A stretch of DNA of 64,000 bases from Dallia pectoralis (GCA_029465975.1 CM055745.1:8650252-8714251); one strand, 5' to 3'. Shown: positions 11,996 through 22,278, numbered from the stretch's first letter. The notes: generated from the sequence alone by a model not told the origin. Program-made: numbers and translations.

Positions 11996-12177
11996 GATGA
12001 TGTGCAAGTAAGTGAATTAAGTTAAGTTGTGCTTTGTGATGGCTAGATAGCTCGTTTTAGCAGTCACAAAGAAATAGTGCAGTATAACTCATATTGTTAA
12101 ATGGATAAAACTAATTACATATTTATAGTGGAGGTCAATGTTATTAAAGTCACAGTTCTCATTCTAACTCCTTTCAG

Positions 12178-12480
12178 AGTGGATGAGCAGAAAGGACTGG
12201 TGATAGAGAAAACTTATCAGAACAAGAAGCAGGCCAGGGTTTTCATGCACTACATTACTGAGGTGTCGAGGAGGCAGCTTAAAGATAAGATTGATCATTC
12301 AAAGTATCTGGCAATTATGTCAGATGGATCAACTGACAGTGCAGTGTTGGAGGAAGAGCTTCTGTACACCAGAGTGAGACAAGCAGGGAAAGTCCAGGTG
12401 CACTTTGATGGAATCCAGGCTGTTGAAAAGCCAAATGCAGAGAACATCACAGCAGCCATTATAAAGATGAAGAGAGAGGT
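12178..12480 (+). pseudogene. hAT/ZNF862-like protein fragment, part 1
   Basis: An exon-like stretch after a CTTTCAG acceptor. It reads KTYQNKKQARVFMHYITEV, then LAIMSDGSTDSAVLEEELLY and FDGIQAVEKPNAENITAAII. This is the first part of the RNase-H-like domain of hAT-derived proteins close to vertebrate ZNF862 (DGSTD carries the first catalytic-type aspartate). The coding sense then runs into a 22-bp minisatellite. Parts 2 and 3 are at 12,958 and 15,345. Confidence 0.75.
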
Positions 12481-12957
12481 GTGTGAGGATGAAGAGAGAG
12501 GTGTGTGAGGATGAAGAGAGAGGTGTGTGAGGATGAAGAGAGAGGTGTGTGAGGATGAAGAGAGAGGTGTGTGAGGATGAAGAGAGAGGTGTGTGAGGAT
12601 GAAGAGAGAGGTGTGAGGATGAAGAGAGAGGTGTGTGAGGATGAAGGATGAAGAGAGAGGTGTGTGAGGATGAAGAGAGAGGTGTGTGAGGATGAAGAGA
12701 GAGAGTGTGTGAGGATGAAGAGAGAGGTGTGTGAGGATGAAGAAGAGAGGTGTGTGAGGATGAAGAGAGAGGTGAAGAGAGAGTGTGTGTGAGGATGAAG
12801 AGAGAGGTGTGTGAGGATGAAGAGAGAGGTGTGTGAGGATGAAGAGAGAGGTGTGTGAGGATGAAGAGAGAGGTGTGTGAGGATGAAGAGAGAGGTGTGT
12901 GAGGATGAAGAGAGAGGTGTGTGAGGATTAAGAGAGAGGTGTGTGAGGATGAAGAGA
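12468..12957. repeat. 22-bp minisatellite inside hAT-like coding sequence
   Basis: About 21-22 units of GTGTGTGAGGATGAAGAGAG plus AG, with occasional short or hybrid units. It begins within codons for MKREV of the hAT-like fragment and ends just before WQEKLVTCATDG coding sequence, so it expanded inside the coding region. Confidence 0.95.
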
Positions 12958-13325
12958 GTTGGCAGGAGAAACTGGTTACTTGTGCAACAGATGGAGCAGC
13001 AGTGATGATGGGTCCAGAAGTGGAGTGGTCAGCAGACTATGTGGTGACAAGTCCTATATCCTTGGTGTCCATTGCATAGCCCATAGGCTGGAGCTGACAT
13101 TTAAGGATGCAGTGAAGAGTTGCCCCCAGTGCACAAAGTTGGATGACCTCTTGTCTTCCCTCTATGTGTTCTATCACAAGAGTAAACTCAACAGAGCAAA
13201 CTTGAAAAACAGCTTCAAGGTGTTAGGAATGAAGCCACTCATTCCAACTAGAGTAGAAGGTACCAGGTGTCTTGCTCATCTCTTCAGGGCGCTGGACCAC
13301 TTCCTCAGAGGCTATAAGGCCTAAT
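12958..13325 (+). pseudogene. hAT/ZNF862-like protein fragment, part 2
   Basis: Continues part 1 after the minisatellite: WQEKLVTCATDGAAVMMG, a one-base frameshift at about 13,012, then SGVVSRLCGDKSYILGVHCI, AHRLELTFKDAVKSCPQ and FKVLGMKPLIPTRVEGTRC. CATDGAAVM and HCIAHRLEL are diagnostic of this hAT-derived family. Ends at a TAA at 13,322. Non-functional because of the frameshift and the repeat insertion. Confidence 0.8.
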
Positions 13326-13379
13326 TCAGCATTTTGAGCAGGTACAGTAGTATAGACTAAGGCAAGGCTAATGATTATT

Positions 13380-13650
13380 TTAACAGAATATTATTATTTA
13401 TTATGTCAGGATATTTATTTGTAATGGTGGTCCTGTAAGTTGTGGTGTGTCTCCATCCAGACCTGCTGGAATGTCTGACAGGGTTTGGTCTTTACCAGGG
13501 ATGGAGACTTGGACCTGCTGGCAGCTCAGAGCAGGTGGAGGTGGAAACACAGCAGATGTTTGTATTCCCTTCTGTTTTGTTGTCCCTCTGTTGTGTTGTT
13601 GTCATGTTTATTGTTGTGTTGTAAATTGTGTTGTTGTTTATTATTACTCA
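13380..13650. repeat. LINE-free paralogous intron segment (pre-insertion site)
   Basis: 13,380-13,629 matches 17,867-18,113 (GGATATTTATTTGTAATGGT ... TGTTGTAAATTGT). It then joins directly to the sequence that follows the LINE at 21,765 (GTGTTGTTGTTTATTATTAC) and to the LRR exon. The L2 is thus absent here, and this marks its exact boundaries. Not coding. Confidence 0.85.
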
Positions 13651-13651
13651 C

Positions 13652-13825
13652 CTCAGAGTCTCCAGTTTACATTGTGGATCTTTTACCAAATCAGAGAGCT
13701 GCTTCACCTCTGTATCCTTCAGGTCATTGTTACTCAGATCCAGCTCTTTCAGATGTGAGGGGTTTGACTTCAGAGCTGAGACCAGAGAAGCACAGCCTTC
13801 CTCAGTGATTCTACAACCTGACAGT
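13652..13825 (-). CDS. LRR exon of an NLRC3-like gene
   Basis: A 174-bp exon between an acceptor (CTCTCCAG) and donor (GTGAGT) on the minus strand. Nearly identical to the exons at 6-179 and 21,789-21,962, with substitutions such as Leu-Glu-Leu for Leu-Val-Leu coding in the LDLSNND region and TCAGAG for GCAGAG. The intron downstream lacks the L2. Likely a tandem duplicate LRR exon of the same minus-strand NLR gene. Confidence 0.85.
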
Positions 13826-13841
13826 CTGGAGAGAGATTATC

Positions 13842-14062
13842 ATGATGTCACAAACAGAACAAATGATTCAGAATAACTGTCACAGTGGTAGATATCAGAG
13901 TCTGGAACAAATGATTCAGAATAACTGTCACAGTGGTAGATATGATCAGAGTCTGGAACAAATGATTCAGAATAACTGTCACAGTGGTAGATATGATCAG
14001 AGTCTGGAACAAATGATTCAGAATAACTGTCACAGTGGTAGATATGATCAGAGTCTGGAACA
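13842..14062. repeat. 51-bp tandem repeat
   Basis: About four units containing GATTCAGAATAACTGTCACA and GTGGTAGATATGATCAGAGT; the first is 3 bp short. A single copy-like sequence (ACAATAGTTCAGAATAAC) lies at the equivalent position next to the exon at 21,962, so the array expanded from intron sequence. Confidence 0.95.
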
Positions 14063-14229
14063 AGCAAGCAAGCAAGTTTATTTTTATAGCACAATTCATA
14101 CATAGAAGCAATTCAATGTGCTTTACAGAGGAAAATAATAATACAATTATAAAATACATGCTTTTATCAGAATAAAATAAAATAAAAAACAAAATACCTG
14201 CATTTTATAACAATCTGTAATGCTGAAGT

Positions 14230-14640
14230 GACGGCATATGCAACCTAAGGCTCCCCTGTGGGAGAACGCTGGGCAGAGCCATCTACAAAAATACCACCAG
14301 GGTCGCTACATTACCCCCACCAAACGGGAGAGCGTGTCCTCACGCTTCACTTGTCCAAAGTCCCTCACGGAGACACGCCTCTCCGATGGCCCTCGCTGCC
14401 AATCCCACACCAATGTAGCGTCCGGCGGGGGGAATCGAACCAGTGCCCTACTTATTTATTCAAAAGGTCTTTAGAACCTTTCCAGGTCTTTAGAACCTTT
14501 CCATGTCTTTAGAACCTGGCCAAGAAGTCTTTCTCTAGAACATCTAGGTCTTTATAAGCTCACAGGTATTCCGAACTTGGCCAAGAAGTCTTTAGAACCT
14601 CCAGGTCTTTAAAACACGGCTCCGCAGGCCAAAGGTCCTT
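14230..14640 (-). mobile_element. Fragment related to the leader of the 60-kb endogenous retrovirus
   Basis: The reverse complement of 14,460-14,628 resembles 60,540-60,695: shared phrases are GGAATACCTGTGAGCT, AAGACTTCTTGGCCAGGTT and ACCTGGAAAGGTTC. The left part (14,230-14,455) holds a GGTTCGATTCC box on the minus strand and a GGTGGGGGTAATGTAGCGAC phrase of unknown origin. No protein coding seen. Probably an LTR/leader remnant of a related retroelement inserted in the LINE 3'UTR. Confidence 0.5.
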
Positions 14641-14753
14641 TTCAGATCTTTTATGTATACATTACAGGTTTTCATTTATGCCATGCATCAGAATAAAAAC
14701 AAATAAAAGCATAAAAAGATCATTAAAATAGACTTAACAGTGTGATAAAGCGC

Positions 14754-15023
14754 TCATTCATATGCTTGCGAAAAGATAAATGTTTTTAGCCTGGCTTTAA
14801 AAATGGATACATTAAGAGCACGTCTAAGATCTTCTGGTAATTTATTCCAGTTGCATGCAGCGTAACTGCTAAATGCAGCTTCACCATGTTTAGTTTTGAC
14901 TCTGGGCTCCACTAGCTGTCCTGAGTTCAGTGATCTGAAAGCCCTGCTTGGTTTATAATCCTCAAACATATCAGAAATGTATTCAGGGCCCAGTCCGTTC
15001 AGAGATTTATAGACTACTAGCAA
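14754..15023 (-). pseudogene. LINE ORF2 C-terminal remnant
   Basis: An 89-codon open stretch: MLVVYKSLNGLGPEYISDMF, then EPRVKTKHGEAAFSSYAACN and WNKLPEDLRRALNVSIFKAR. This is the domain after the reverse transcriptase in L2-type LINEs. The same sense can be followed upstream to about 15,310 (FISSRVDYC..., HIQNAAARM) with breaks. Confidence 0.8.
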
Positions 15024-15344
15024 AACTTAAAAATCTATTCTGTAACTAACCGGAAGCCAGTGCAAAGATTTAAGAACCAGCGTAATGTGTTCTGTTCTCT
15101 TAGTTTTTGTTCACATTCTAGCAGCAGCATTCTGAATGTGCTGCAGCTGTTTTACAGTCTTTTTGGGAAGTCCAGTTAAGAGCCCATTACAGTAGTCAAC
15201 CCTACTGGAGATAAATGCATGGATGAGCCTTTCTTGGTCTTTTTTCAACACCAGGTCCTTGATTCTGGCTATATTTTTAAGATGATAGAACGCTGTTTTG
15301 ATTCAGATGATGCAACGTTAAGTTTTCCTTGTGTGTGTCAGCAG

Positions 15345-15560
15345 ATTGTGGAGATGCATATGTGGAGTGTCTTATAAAGCACTTTGGTCCACTATTGGCC
15401 TCCTCTGGTGCAGATTTAGATCTGATTCCAGACCAGTGGACATTCCTCAAGAGCAGTTTGTATCAGCAGCATCCAAACATGGACCAGCTGACCTGGCCAG
15501 AGATAAATCAGAGACTGGGAGGCCAGTGCCCTGATTTCCTTCAGCTTGTCCATGTATTAT
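15345..15560 (+). pseudogene. hAT/ZNF862-like protein fragment, part 3
   Basis: After a TCAGCAG acceptor the frame reads DCGDAYVECLIKHFGPLLAS, then LDLIPDQWTFLKSSLYQQHP, LTWPEINQRLGGQCPDFLQL and VHVLY. This matches the segment just before the C-terminal dimerisation region of ZNF862-like/hAT proteins. The normal continuation after the Leu-Tyr is replaced by a 24-bp minisatellite. Same strand as parts 1 and 2, probably one broken gene spanning 12.2-15.6 kb. Confidence 0.7.
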
Positions 15561-15561
15561 A

Positions 15562-16700
15562 CCCCCCCTGTATCACCCTGTGTGTCTCCCCCTGTATCAC
15601 CCTGTGTCTCCCCTGTATCACCCTGTGTGTCTCCCCCTGTATCACCCTGTGTGTCTCCCCCTGTATCACCCTGTGTGTCTCCCCCTGTATCACCCTGTGT
15701 GTCTCCCCCTGTATCACCCTGTGTGTCTCCCCCTGTATCACCCTGTGTGTCTCCCCCTGTATCACCCTGTGTGTCTGTATCACCCTGTGTGTCTCCCCTG
15801 TATCTCCCCCCTGTATCACCCTGTGTGTCTCCCCTGTATCACCCTGTGTGTCTCCCCTGTATCACCCTGTGTCTCCCCTGTATCACCCTGTGTGTCTCCC
15901 CTGTATCACCCTGTGTGTCTCCCCTGTATCACCCTGTGTGTCTCCCCTGTATCACCCTGTGTGTCTCCCCTGTATCACCCTGTGTGTCTCCCCTGTATCA
16001 CCCTGTGTGTCTCCCCTGTATCACCCTGTGTGTCTCCCCTGTATCACCCTGTGTGTCTCCCCTGTATCACCCTGTGTGTCTCCCCTGTATCACCCTGTGT
16101 GTCTCCCCCCCTGTATCACCCTGTGTGTCTCCCCTGTATCACCCTGTGTGTCTCCCCTGTATCACCCTGTGTGTCTCCCCTGTATCACCCTGTGTGTCTC
16201 CCCTGTATCACCCTGTGTGTCTCCCCTGTATCACCCTGTGTGTCTCCCCCTGTATCACCCTGTGTGTCTCCCTGTATCACCCTGTGTGTCTCCCCCTGTA
16301 TCACCCTGTGTGTCTCCCCCTGTATCACCCTGTGTGTCTCCCCCTGTATCACCCTGTGTGTCTCCCCCTGTATCACCCTGTGTGTCTCCCCCTGTATCAC
16401 CCTGTGTGTCTCCCCCTGTATCACCCTGTGTGTCTCCCCCTGTATCACCCTGTGTATCTCCCCCTGTATCACCCTGTGTGTCTCCCCTGTATCACCCTGT
16501 GTGTCTCCCCTGTATCACCCTGTGTGTCTCCCCTGTATCACCCTGTGTCTCTCCCCCTGTATCACCCTGTGTGTCTCCCCCTGTATCACCCTGTGTGTCT
16601 CCCCCTGTATCACCCTGTGTGTCTCCCCCTGTATCACCCTGTGTATCTCCCCCTGTATCACCCTGTGTGTCTCCGACTGTATCACCCTGCGTGTCTCCCC
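15562..16700. repeat. 23-24-bp minisatellite (TGTATCACCCTGTGTGTCTCCCCC)
   Basis: About 47 units, 23 or 24 bp depending on four or five C. Units with five C cluster at both ends and four-C units fill the middle. Long open frames of Pro-Val-Ser-Pro-Cys type in three plus frames are by-products. It starts right at the end of the hAT-like coding fragment. A noisy copy is at 37,436-38,400. Confidence 0.97.
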
Positions 16701-16966
16701 CATCAACACTGTAGAGTCCTACAGCTTGTTGATGTATTACACTGAGGCGAGCTAGTAAGATTGTGGTAGACCCCTCTCACCCCGGACACTCTCTATTCAA
16801 TCCACTCCCCTCCGGCAGAAGGCTTCGGTCCATCAGGACCAAAACCTCACGACATAAGAACAGTTTCTTCCCCTGTGCTACTGTAACGAAGTTGAAAATG
16901 CACTTTATTAATCCTAATTTCCAATTTATGTTTAATTTTATTGTCATATTATATTTTAAATCATGA
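16701..16966 (+). pseudogene. LINE ORF2 C-terminal end (remnant)
   Basis: Reads VDPSHPGHSLFNPLPSGRRL, then RSIRTKTSRHKNSFFPCAT. This resembles the conserved C-terminal end of many fish non-LTR ORF2 proteins (DPxHPxxxxFxxLPSGRRxR...KNSFFP). Only this short piece is present. Family not decided. Confidence 0.55.
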
Positions 16967-17534
16967 TTTAATGATTTGTTGATTTTGTGAATTTTATCTT
17001 ATTAAGTCTAATTTATTTATTTAATGCTATTGTTTCCGGTGGAGATGTCGTTTCCGATTGCGCCTATTGTGTCCCTTCGAAGTTGCCGTAGCTGCCATTT
17101 CTTCCTCACAATACCGTTTTGTATTGCTGAGGTAAGTTGCATGTAAAATGCTGCGGTGTTATATTATTGTTTTCTTCGAAAATTGTATGTTGACCCTTCA
17201 CTATTTATTTGCCTCTAGGTTAATGCAATATTAAATAATATGTTTTGTTATATGATGAAACTGTTGTATGGCGAAATGTAAAGTTTAAGGTGCTTTTTTT
17301 GAACTTTCTTTTCGCGCCATATTTGTGTTGCTTCTGTGTAGGGAAAATAATGGAGGTTCAGCGTTTCACATTGAGTGTATATATTATATTATCTAATGTT
17401 TAGGGGCAGAGGTGCAGATAAAGGAAATCACATGTAAGAAGCCAATCAATGTATTATTGTCTTCTGCAGAGAATAAATGGTCAAAAGTCATCAGCTGAGG
17501 TTCTCCTTCTTCGTACGCTAAACACATCCGTTAC
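16967..17534. other. No gene recognised
   Basis: AT-rich sequence with a possible 5' splice site (GCTGAGGTAAGTTG at about 17,128) and a phrase CATCCGTTACACTACTGGTC at the right end. It might be a retroelement 3' end, but I cannot name it. Repeated with indels at 38,570-39,230. Confidence 0.4.
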
Positions 17535-18981
17535 ACTACTGGTCACTCAACCAGAAGGAGTCGCTAGATGACAATGTGACATGGCAGCTCTGTGTGACTT
17601 CCACCCATCCACCCAGGCAGCACTGAGACTAATTGCTCTGTAATATGCTAGATCCCTGGGCAGCGTCAGTATTCTGCAACCAGGCAATTCCTGAAGAAAT
17701 GTTACAGATGGGGAAGTTCAAGTCCTTATGAGACAACATGGTAGAATGGAGGGATATCTTCACAAAGAAAGAGTGGAATAAAAATATAGTGAGAATGAAT
17801 GGTGGATCAGTGGACAACAGAGGGGTGGAATGAAGATTAGTTCCATTGTTTACTTTTCTTGGACTAACAGAATATTATTATTTATTATGTGAGGATATTT
17901 ATTTGTAATGGTGGTCCTGTAAGTTGTGGTGTGTTTCCATCCAGACCTGCTGGAATGTCTGACAGGGTTTGGTCTTTACCAGGGATGGTGGCTTGTACCT
18001 GCTGGCAGCTCAGAGCAGGTGGAGGTGGAAACACAGCAGATGTTTGTATTCCCTTCTGTTTTGTTGTCCCTCTGTTGTGTTGTTGTCATGTTGTTGGTTG
18101 TGTTGTAAATTGTCTGCTCCATTTCCTTGTTGGCTAAACCTGCATTGTCAGATCAGCTGTAAGTAATTGTCTTGTGGTGTCTGTATTGGTATTTACTAGA
18201 GTGTAGAAGTCTGTACTGGTATTGCTAGTGTGTAGAAATCTGCTAGTTTCAGCCCTATCACCAAACAATAGGCTAGGTTTCTGTCCATCACTGGACTTTA
18301 GGCTCCTAATTAGCACAGTTAGGCAGTGTGTTGCAGCAACTTCCTGCCTTTTGTTTTGAGCTAGCACTGGCAATTTGCTGCCTCCTGGGGGTGTGGTCTT
18401 CTCTCCCTAGGTTGCCTCCAATTAGGGTGTAATTGGGTACAATACTTAGGTCCAAGTGGTCATAGAGCGGCAGCTTGTAGCGGCGTCTTGTCTAGTGGCA
18501 TTGTTGTATCCTGCAACAAAGACTGTTCTTGGGTGCTACAATACATTCAGAGTAAGTACTACACTCCATATTCTTTACAAAAAAAAAATCTAAACTATAC
18601 TAATATTGTTTCTATACTAATCACCTCTGAAATGTGTATGCTTCCCATCTCAACAATAGTGACTGCTCGGCGTCCATATAGACCTACTCTATACCGGAGG
18701 TGCATTCGGTCCAATCTAACCACCCTTGTGTGCACCTCCTTTGCGGAGTACCTCATTTCTGGTAGTGTCTGGAACTGTCGATCAACTGTCAACAAGACTG
18801 AATTCATCTAGGCATACGCTGTCCTCCAACACCTTGACTTTCTGGCCCTGACTGAGACGTGGATTACCCCCGAAAACACTGCTTCCTTGGCTGCCCTTTC
18901 GTCATCCAGCCATGTGTTTTCCCACAGTCCTAGAACTTCCGGTCGTCGTGGAAACAGAAAAGGGCTTCTCATTTCTGCTAA

Positions 18982-19311
18982 ATGGAGATTCTCTCCCTTC
19001 CCCCTCCCTCACTTTCCCCTTCCTCGTTCGAATTTCATGCTGTCCGTGTGACGTTTCCGTTCAATATTAATATAATTGTCCTCTACCGTCCACCGGGTGC
19101 CCCCGGGGTCTTTTTCGAAGAGCTCGACACCCTGATTAGCGAATTTCTCGATGATGACACTCCGCTTGTCCTGCTAGGTGACTTCAACCTGCCAACGACC
19201 ACATTCAAAACCTTCTTAGGCTCATCCGTCCTACCTCTCCTCTCGTCGTTTGGCCTCAGCCTCACCCAGTCAACGGCGACTCACCAGATGCTGCCCGCTG
19301 ACCAACTTTAA
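18982..19311 (+). pseudogene. L2 endonuclease segment, copy 2
   Basis: The APE-like endonuclease C-terminal half: FPFNINIIVLYRPPGAPG and LVLLGDFNLPTTTFKTFLG. GDFN carries active-site Asp and Asn of APE-type LINE endonucleases, which nick target DNA to prime reverse transcription. The N-terminal half lies in another frame upstream. Confidence 0.75.
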
Positions 19312-19880
19312 GACCACACCCCTACCGCTATCGGACCACTTCCTAGTCTCATTTTCCCTCTCCCTCTCTTCTCGTGCATCATCAACTCCCAGCCTGGTGG
19401 TGGGTCGCATGAACACTCGATCCCTCTCCCCATCTGATCTTGCCGCTTCTGTTCTTTCATCCCTACCGTCTCCCGAATCCTTCTCCCTCTTGTCTACGGA
19501 ATCTTCCACTCTTCTAGCATCGCTATCTACATCCTATGACTCGCTCTGCCCTCTTTCCTCCCGGCCAGCCCGAGCCGCACCTCCTGTGCCGTGGCTAAAT
19601 GAAACCATTCGTAGCCACAGGAGAGAACTTCGTGCAGCCGAGCGGAAGTGGAGATCCACCAAAATTCCAAGCGACTTGGCTTCCCTCCAGTCCCTCCTCA
19701 CCGCCTTTAACTCTAATCTGACCACCGCTAAAGCTGCTTTCTATCACCGGAAATTCCAGGACTCCGCTTCCAACCCAAAAAAGCTCTTCTCCACCTTCTC
19801 CACACTCCTCACCCCTCCTCCACCTCCTCCGTCATCGTCCCTTTCAGCTGACCACTTTCTTACCCACTTTTCAACAGAAT

Positions 19881-20726
19881 GTGGACAACATTCGAGCATC
19901 ATTCACCCATCTGCCAGAAATTGCTATGTCCCCTCACACTGACCCTGTCCCTGGTCTGAGTGCCTTCTCCACGCTCGGTCCGGAAGACACCCTGCAACTG
20001 GTCCAATCCAGCCGACCGACAACATGCCCGCTTGACCCTATCCCTTCCCCACTCCTCCAGTCCATCTCCACGGACCTTCTTTCATATCTCACATCTCTAA
20101 TAAACACTTCTCTAACCTCAGGATGTGTTCCTTCGGACTTCAAGATGGCCAGAGTGACTCTGCTCCTCAAGAAACCGTCTCTCGACCCGTCGGATGTCAG
20201 CCCTGTGTCCCTCTTGTCCTTCCTTTCCAAAACGCTTGAACGCGTCGTAGCTGACCAACTGTCCTCCTACCTCTCGCAGAACAATCTCCTGGACCCTAAC
20301 CAGTCAGGATTCAAGACGAGCCACTCAACTGAAACAGCGCTGCTCTGTGTAACTGAAGCCCAACGCAAGGCCCAAGCCAACTCTCTCTCCTCTGTTCTCA
20401 TTCTACTAGACCTATCTGCTGCCTTCGACACAGTCAACCATCAGATCCTGCTCTTCACCCTCTCTGACCTGGGGATCTCAGGAGCGGTGCATTCCAGGTT
20501 TTCCTCCTACTTGTCGGACCGTTTTTACCAGGTGGTGTGGCGAGGCTCGCCGTCGAACATGCAGCCCCTTGTCACTGGGGTCCCCCAAGGATCGGTCCTA
20601 GGCCCTCTCCTTTTCTCCTTATACACCCGGCCTCTTGGCTCTGTCATATCCTCTCATGGCCTCTCCTATCACTGCTATGCAGATGATACCCAACTATTTT
20701 TCTCATTCCCACAGTCTGACACCTAG
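19881..20726 (+). pseudogene. L2 reverse transcriptase segment, copy 2
   Basis: 281 open codons. The RT core is complete, with LLDLSAAFDTVNH, GVPQGSVLGPLLFSLYT and CYADDTQLFF. An adjacent ORF at 19,250-19,942 is the endonuclease-RT linker in a different frame. The following TAG separates it from the C-terminal region. Confidence 0.85.
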
Positions 20727-20750
20727 GTAGCATCCCGTATCTCTGCATGT

Positions 20751-21514
20751 GTGACTGACATCTCGGCCTGGATGTCTGCACACCATCTGGAACTCAACCT
20801 AGGTAAAACTGAACTGCTCTTCTTCAAAGGAAGAGCCTGCCCGCTCCAGGATCTGGCCATTACGGTGGACATTGTCACAGTCCCCGCTACCCAATGTGGG
20901 AAAAACCTTGGCGTGACCCTTGACAACTCCCTCTCATTTTCTGCACACATCAAGGCCGGTCTTGCAGGTTCATGCTCTATAACATTCGGAAAGTAAGGCC
21001 GTATATTACGCAGTAAGCCACACAAGTGCTGATCCAGGCACTTATCTTCTCCCGTCTCGACTACTGCAACTCCCTTCTGGCTGGTCTCCCAGTGTGCGCC
21101 ATCAAACCCCTGCAACTCATTCAAAATGCAGCAGCCCGCCTGATCTTCAATCTACCAAAGTTCTCCCACGTCACTCAGCTGTTCCGCACACTACACTGGC
21201 TCCCGGTCGAAGCACGCATCCACTACAAAACCATGGTGCTAGCCTATGGGGCACTAAGAGGAACCGCCCCCTCCTACATCCAGTCACTAATCAAGCCGTA
21301 CACACCCACGCGAGCACTTCGTTCTGCCACCTCAGGCCTCTTGGTAGTGCCATCCCTACGGGAGGGCAACTCCCGATCTGCTCAGTATAAATTGTTCTCC
21401 GTGCTTGCCCCGCAATGGTGGAACAACTCCACTCTGGAGATCAGATCATCGGACTCTCTACCAATCTTCAAAAAACGTCTAAAAACATTCCTCTTCAAAC
21501 TGTACCTGCAGTAG
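20751..21514 (+). pseudogene. L2 ORF2 C-terminal region, copy 2
   Basis: Two overlapping stretches (20,751-20,996 and 21,026-21,514). They read MTDISAWMSAHHLELNLGKT, SRLDYCNSLLAGLP, IQNAAARLIFNLPK and HWLPVEARIHYKTMVLAYGA. This is the conserved post-RT domain of L2 LINEs. Broken by one stop and a frameshift at about 21,000. Confidence 0.8.
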
Positions 21515-21788
21515 CTCCATGAATGGAGCTCCACAACTCTTGCCTGTTCGAAACTCCACTACGGAATCATTCCTCTACGATTTTCACCCATTCCTCCTCT
21601 CCTAGCACCCCTTCTATCTCTAGCACTTCCGCCTGCACCCACCCAGGAACAACGTACTTATTACCTTTTTGATGTGTGTTTTAGCTATATGTGAAATGCC
21701 TGCACTTAATGTAAGTCGCTCTGGATAAGAGTGTCTGCTAAATGCGCAAAATGTAAATGTAAATGTGTTGTTGTTTATTATTACTCAC

Positions 21789-21962
21789 CTCAGAGTCTCC
21801 AGTTTACATTGTGGATCTTTTACCAAAGCAGAGAGCTGCTTCACCCCTGTATCCTTCAGGTCATTGTTACTCAGATCCAGCACTTTCAGATGTGAGGGGT
21901 TTGACTTCAGAGCTGAGACCAGAGAAGCACAGCCTTCCTCAGTGATTCTACAACCTGACAGT
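21789..21962 (-). CDS. First LRR exon of the NLRC3-like gene
   Basis: A 174-bp exon, donor GTGAGT at 21,783-21,788, acceptor CTCTCCAG just right of 21,962. Encodes LSGCRITEEGCASLVSALKS and LKVLDLSNNDLKDTGVKQL. It is the next exon after the FISNA-NACHT exon of the same strand (338 bp intron), as in other fish NLRC3-like genes. An L2 LINE lies in the following intron. Confidence 0.88.
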
Positions 21963-22244
21963 CTGGAGAGAGATTATCATGATATCACAAACAGAACAAT
22001 AGTTCAGAATAACATTAGAATAGTCTTTATAGATTACATCACTATCATGTCAACTCTATTTAAGACATACTTTTATAAACTCACATTCCCAATACATGTC
22101 AAACAAATGTAACTCTAAATATATAAACAAAATTTCCGATATAGTAAGTTATGTCACAAAGCGAACAACAGTTAATTTAAGAACAGCCTTTATAGAATAA
22201 ATAATGTAAACCCTGCATAAGGACAGAGCTTAAAAGAAGTACTA

Positions 22245-22278
22245 GGATTGTGTGTGTGTGTGTGTGTGGTTGGGGGGG
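22245..22278. repeat. (TG)n microsatellite plus G-run
   Basis: About ten TG units then TTGGGGGGGG, directly beside the NACHT exon donor site. Confidence 0.9.

Larger units (their letters stand above)
14064..15310 (-). mobile_element. L2-like LINE, 3' fragment (second lineage)
   Basis: Minus-strand remnant of a LINE different from the 3.65-kb copies. Its C-terminal ORF end is at 14,754-15,310 and its 3' tail (TGTAAAGCACATTGAATTGC, then CTTGCTTGCTTG) ends at 14,064. That tail with a short repeat is typical of another fish L2 family. 5'-truncated, as usual for LINEs. A 400-bp retrovirus-related fragment lies inside its 3'UTR. Confidence 0.75.
18114..21764 (+). mobile_element. L2-clade LINE, copy 2 (full-length-like, ORF broken)
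   Basis: Begins CTGCTCCATTTCCTTGTTGG, ends AAATGTAAATGTAAAT. Both ends are fixed by the LINE-free site at 13.63 kb. A 5'UTR of about 0.5 kb is followed by ORF2: endonuclease start near 18,760 (ALTETWITPENTASLAAL), GDFNLP at about 19,178, RT 19,881-20,726, C-terminal region 20,751-21,514, and a 3'UTR with the L2 tail. Interruptions include a TAG at 18,809, a stop at about 19,311, a frameshift near 19,900 and a TAG at 20,724. Minus-strand NLR exons flank it, so it lies antisense in an intron. Confidence 0.88.
17535..21962. repeat. Arm B of the large inverted duplication
   Basis: Reverse complement of 1-4,422: flank of about 580 bp, L2 LINE, and LRR exon. Arms are separated by 13.1 kb. Differences are rare (for example Gly versus Val in LERxVADQL of the LINE RT). 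Confidence 0.85.

Noticed and set aside
9718..12957. Tandem arrays as a CRISPR
   Set aside because: Units are directly adjacent with no unique spacers, and the genome is a vertebrate.
14425..14450. tRNA gene or tRNA-derived SINE from the GGTTCGATTCC box
   Set aside because: No matching A box, no cloverleaf and no SINE tail seen; the box alone is insufficient.
15562..16755. 400-460-codon Pro-Val-Ser-Pro-Cys frames as a collagen- or mucin-like gene
   Set aside because: Three overlapping plus frames and one minus frame are equally open; this is the minisatellite period, and the array is noncoding.
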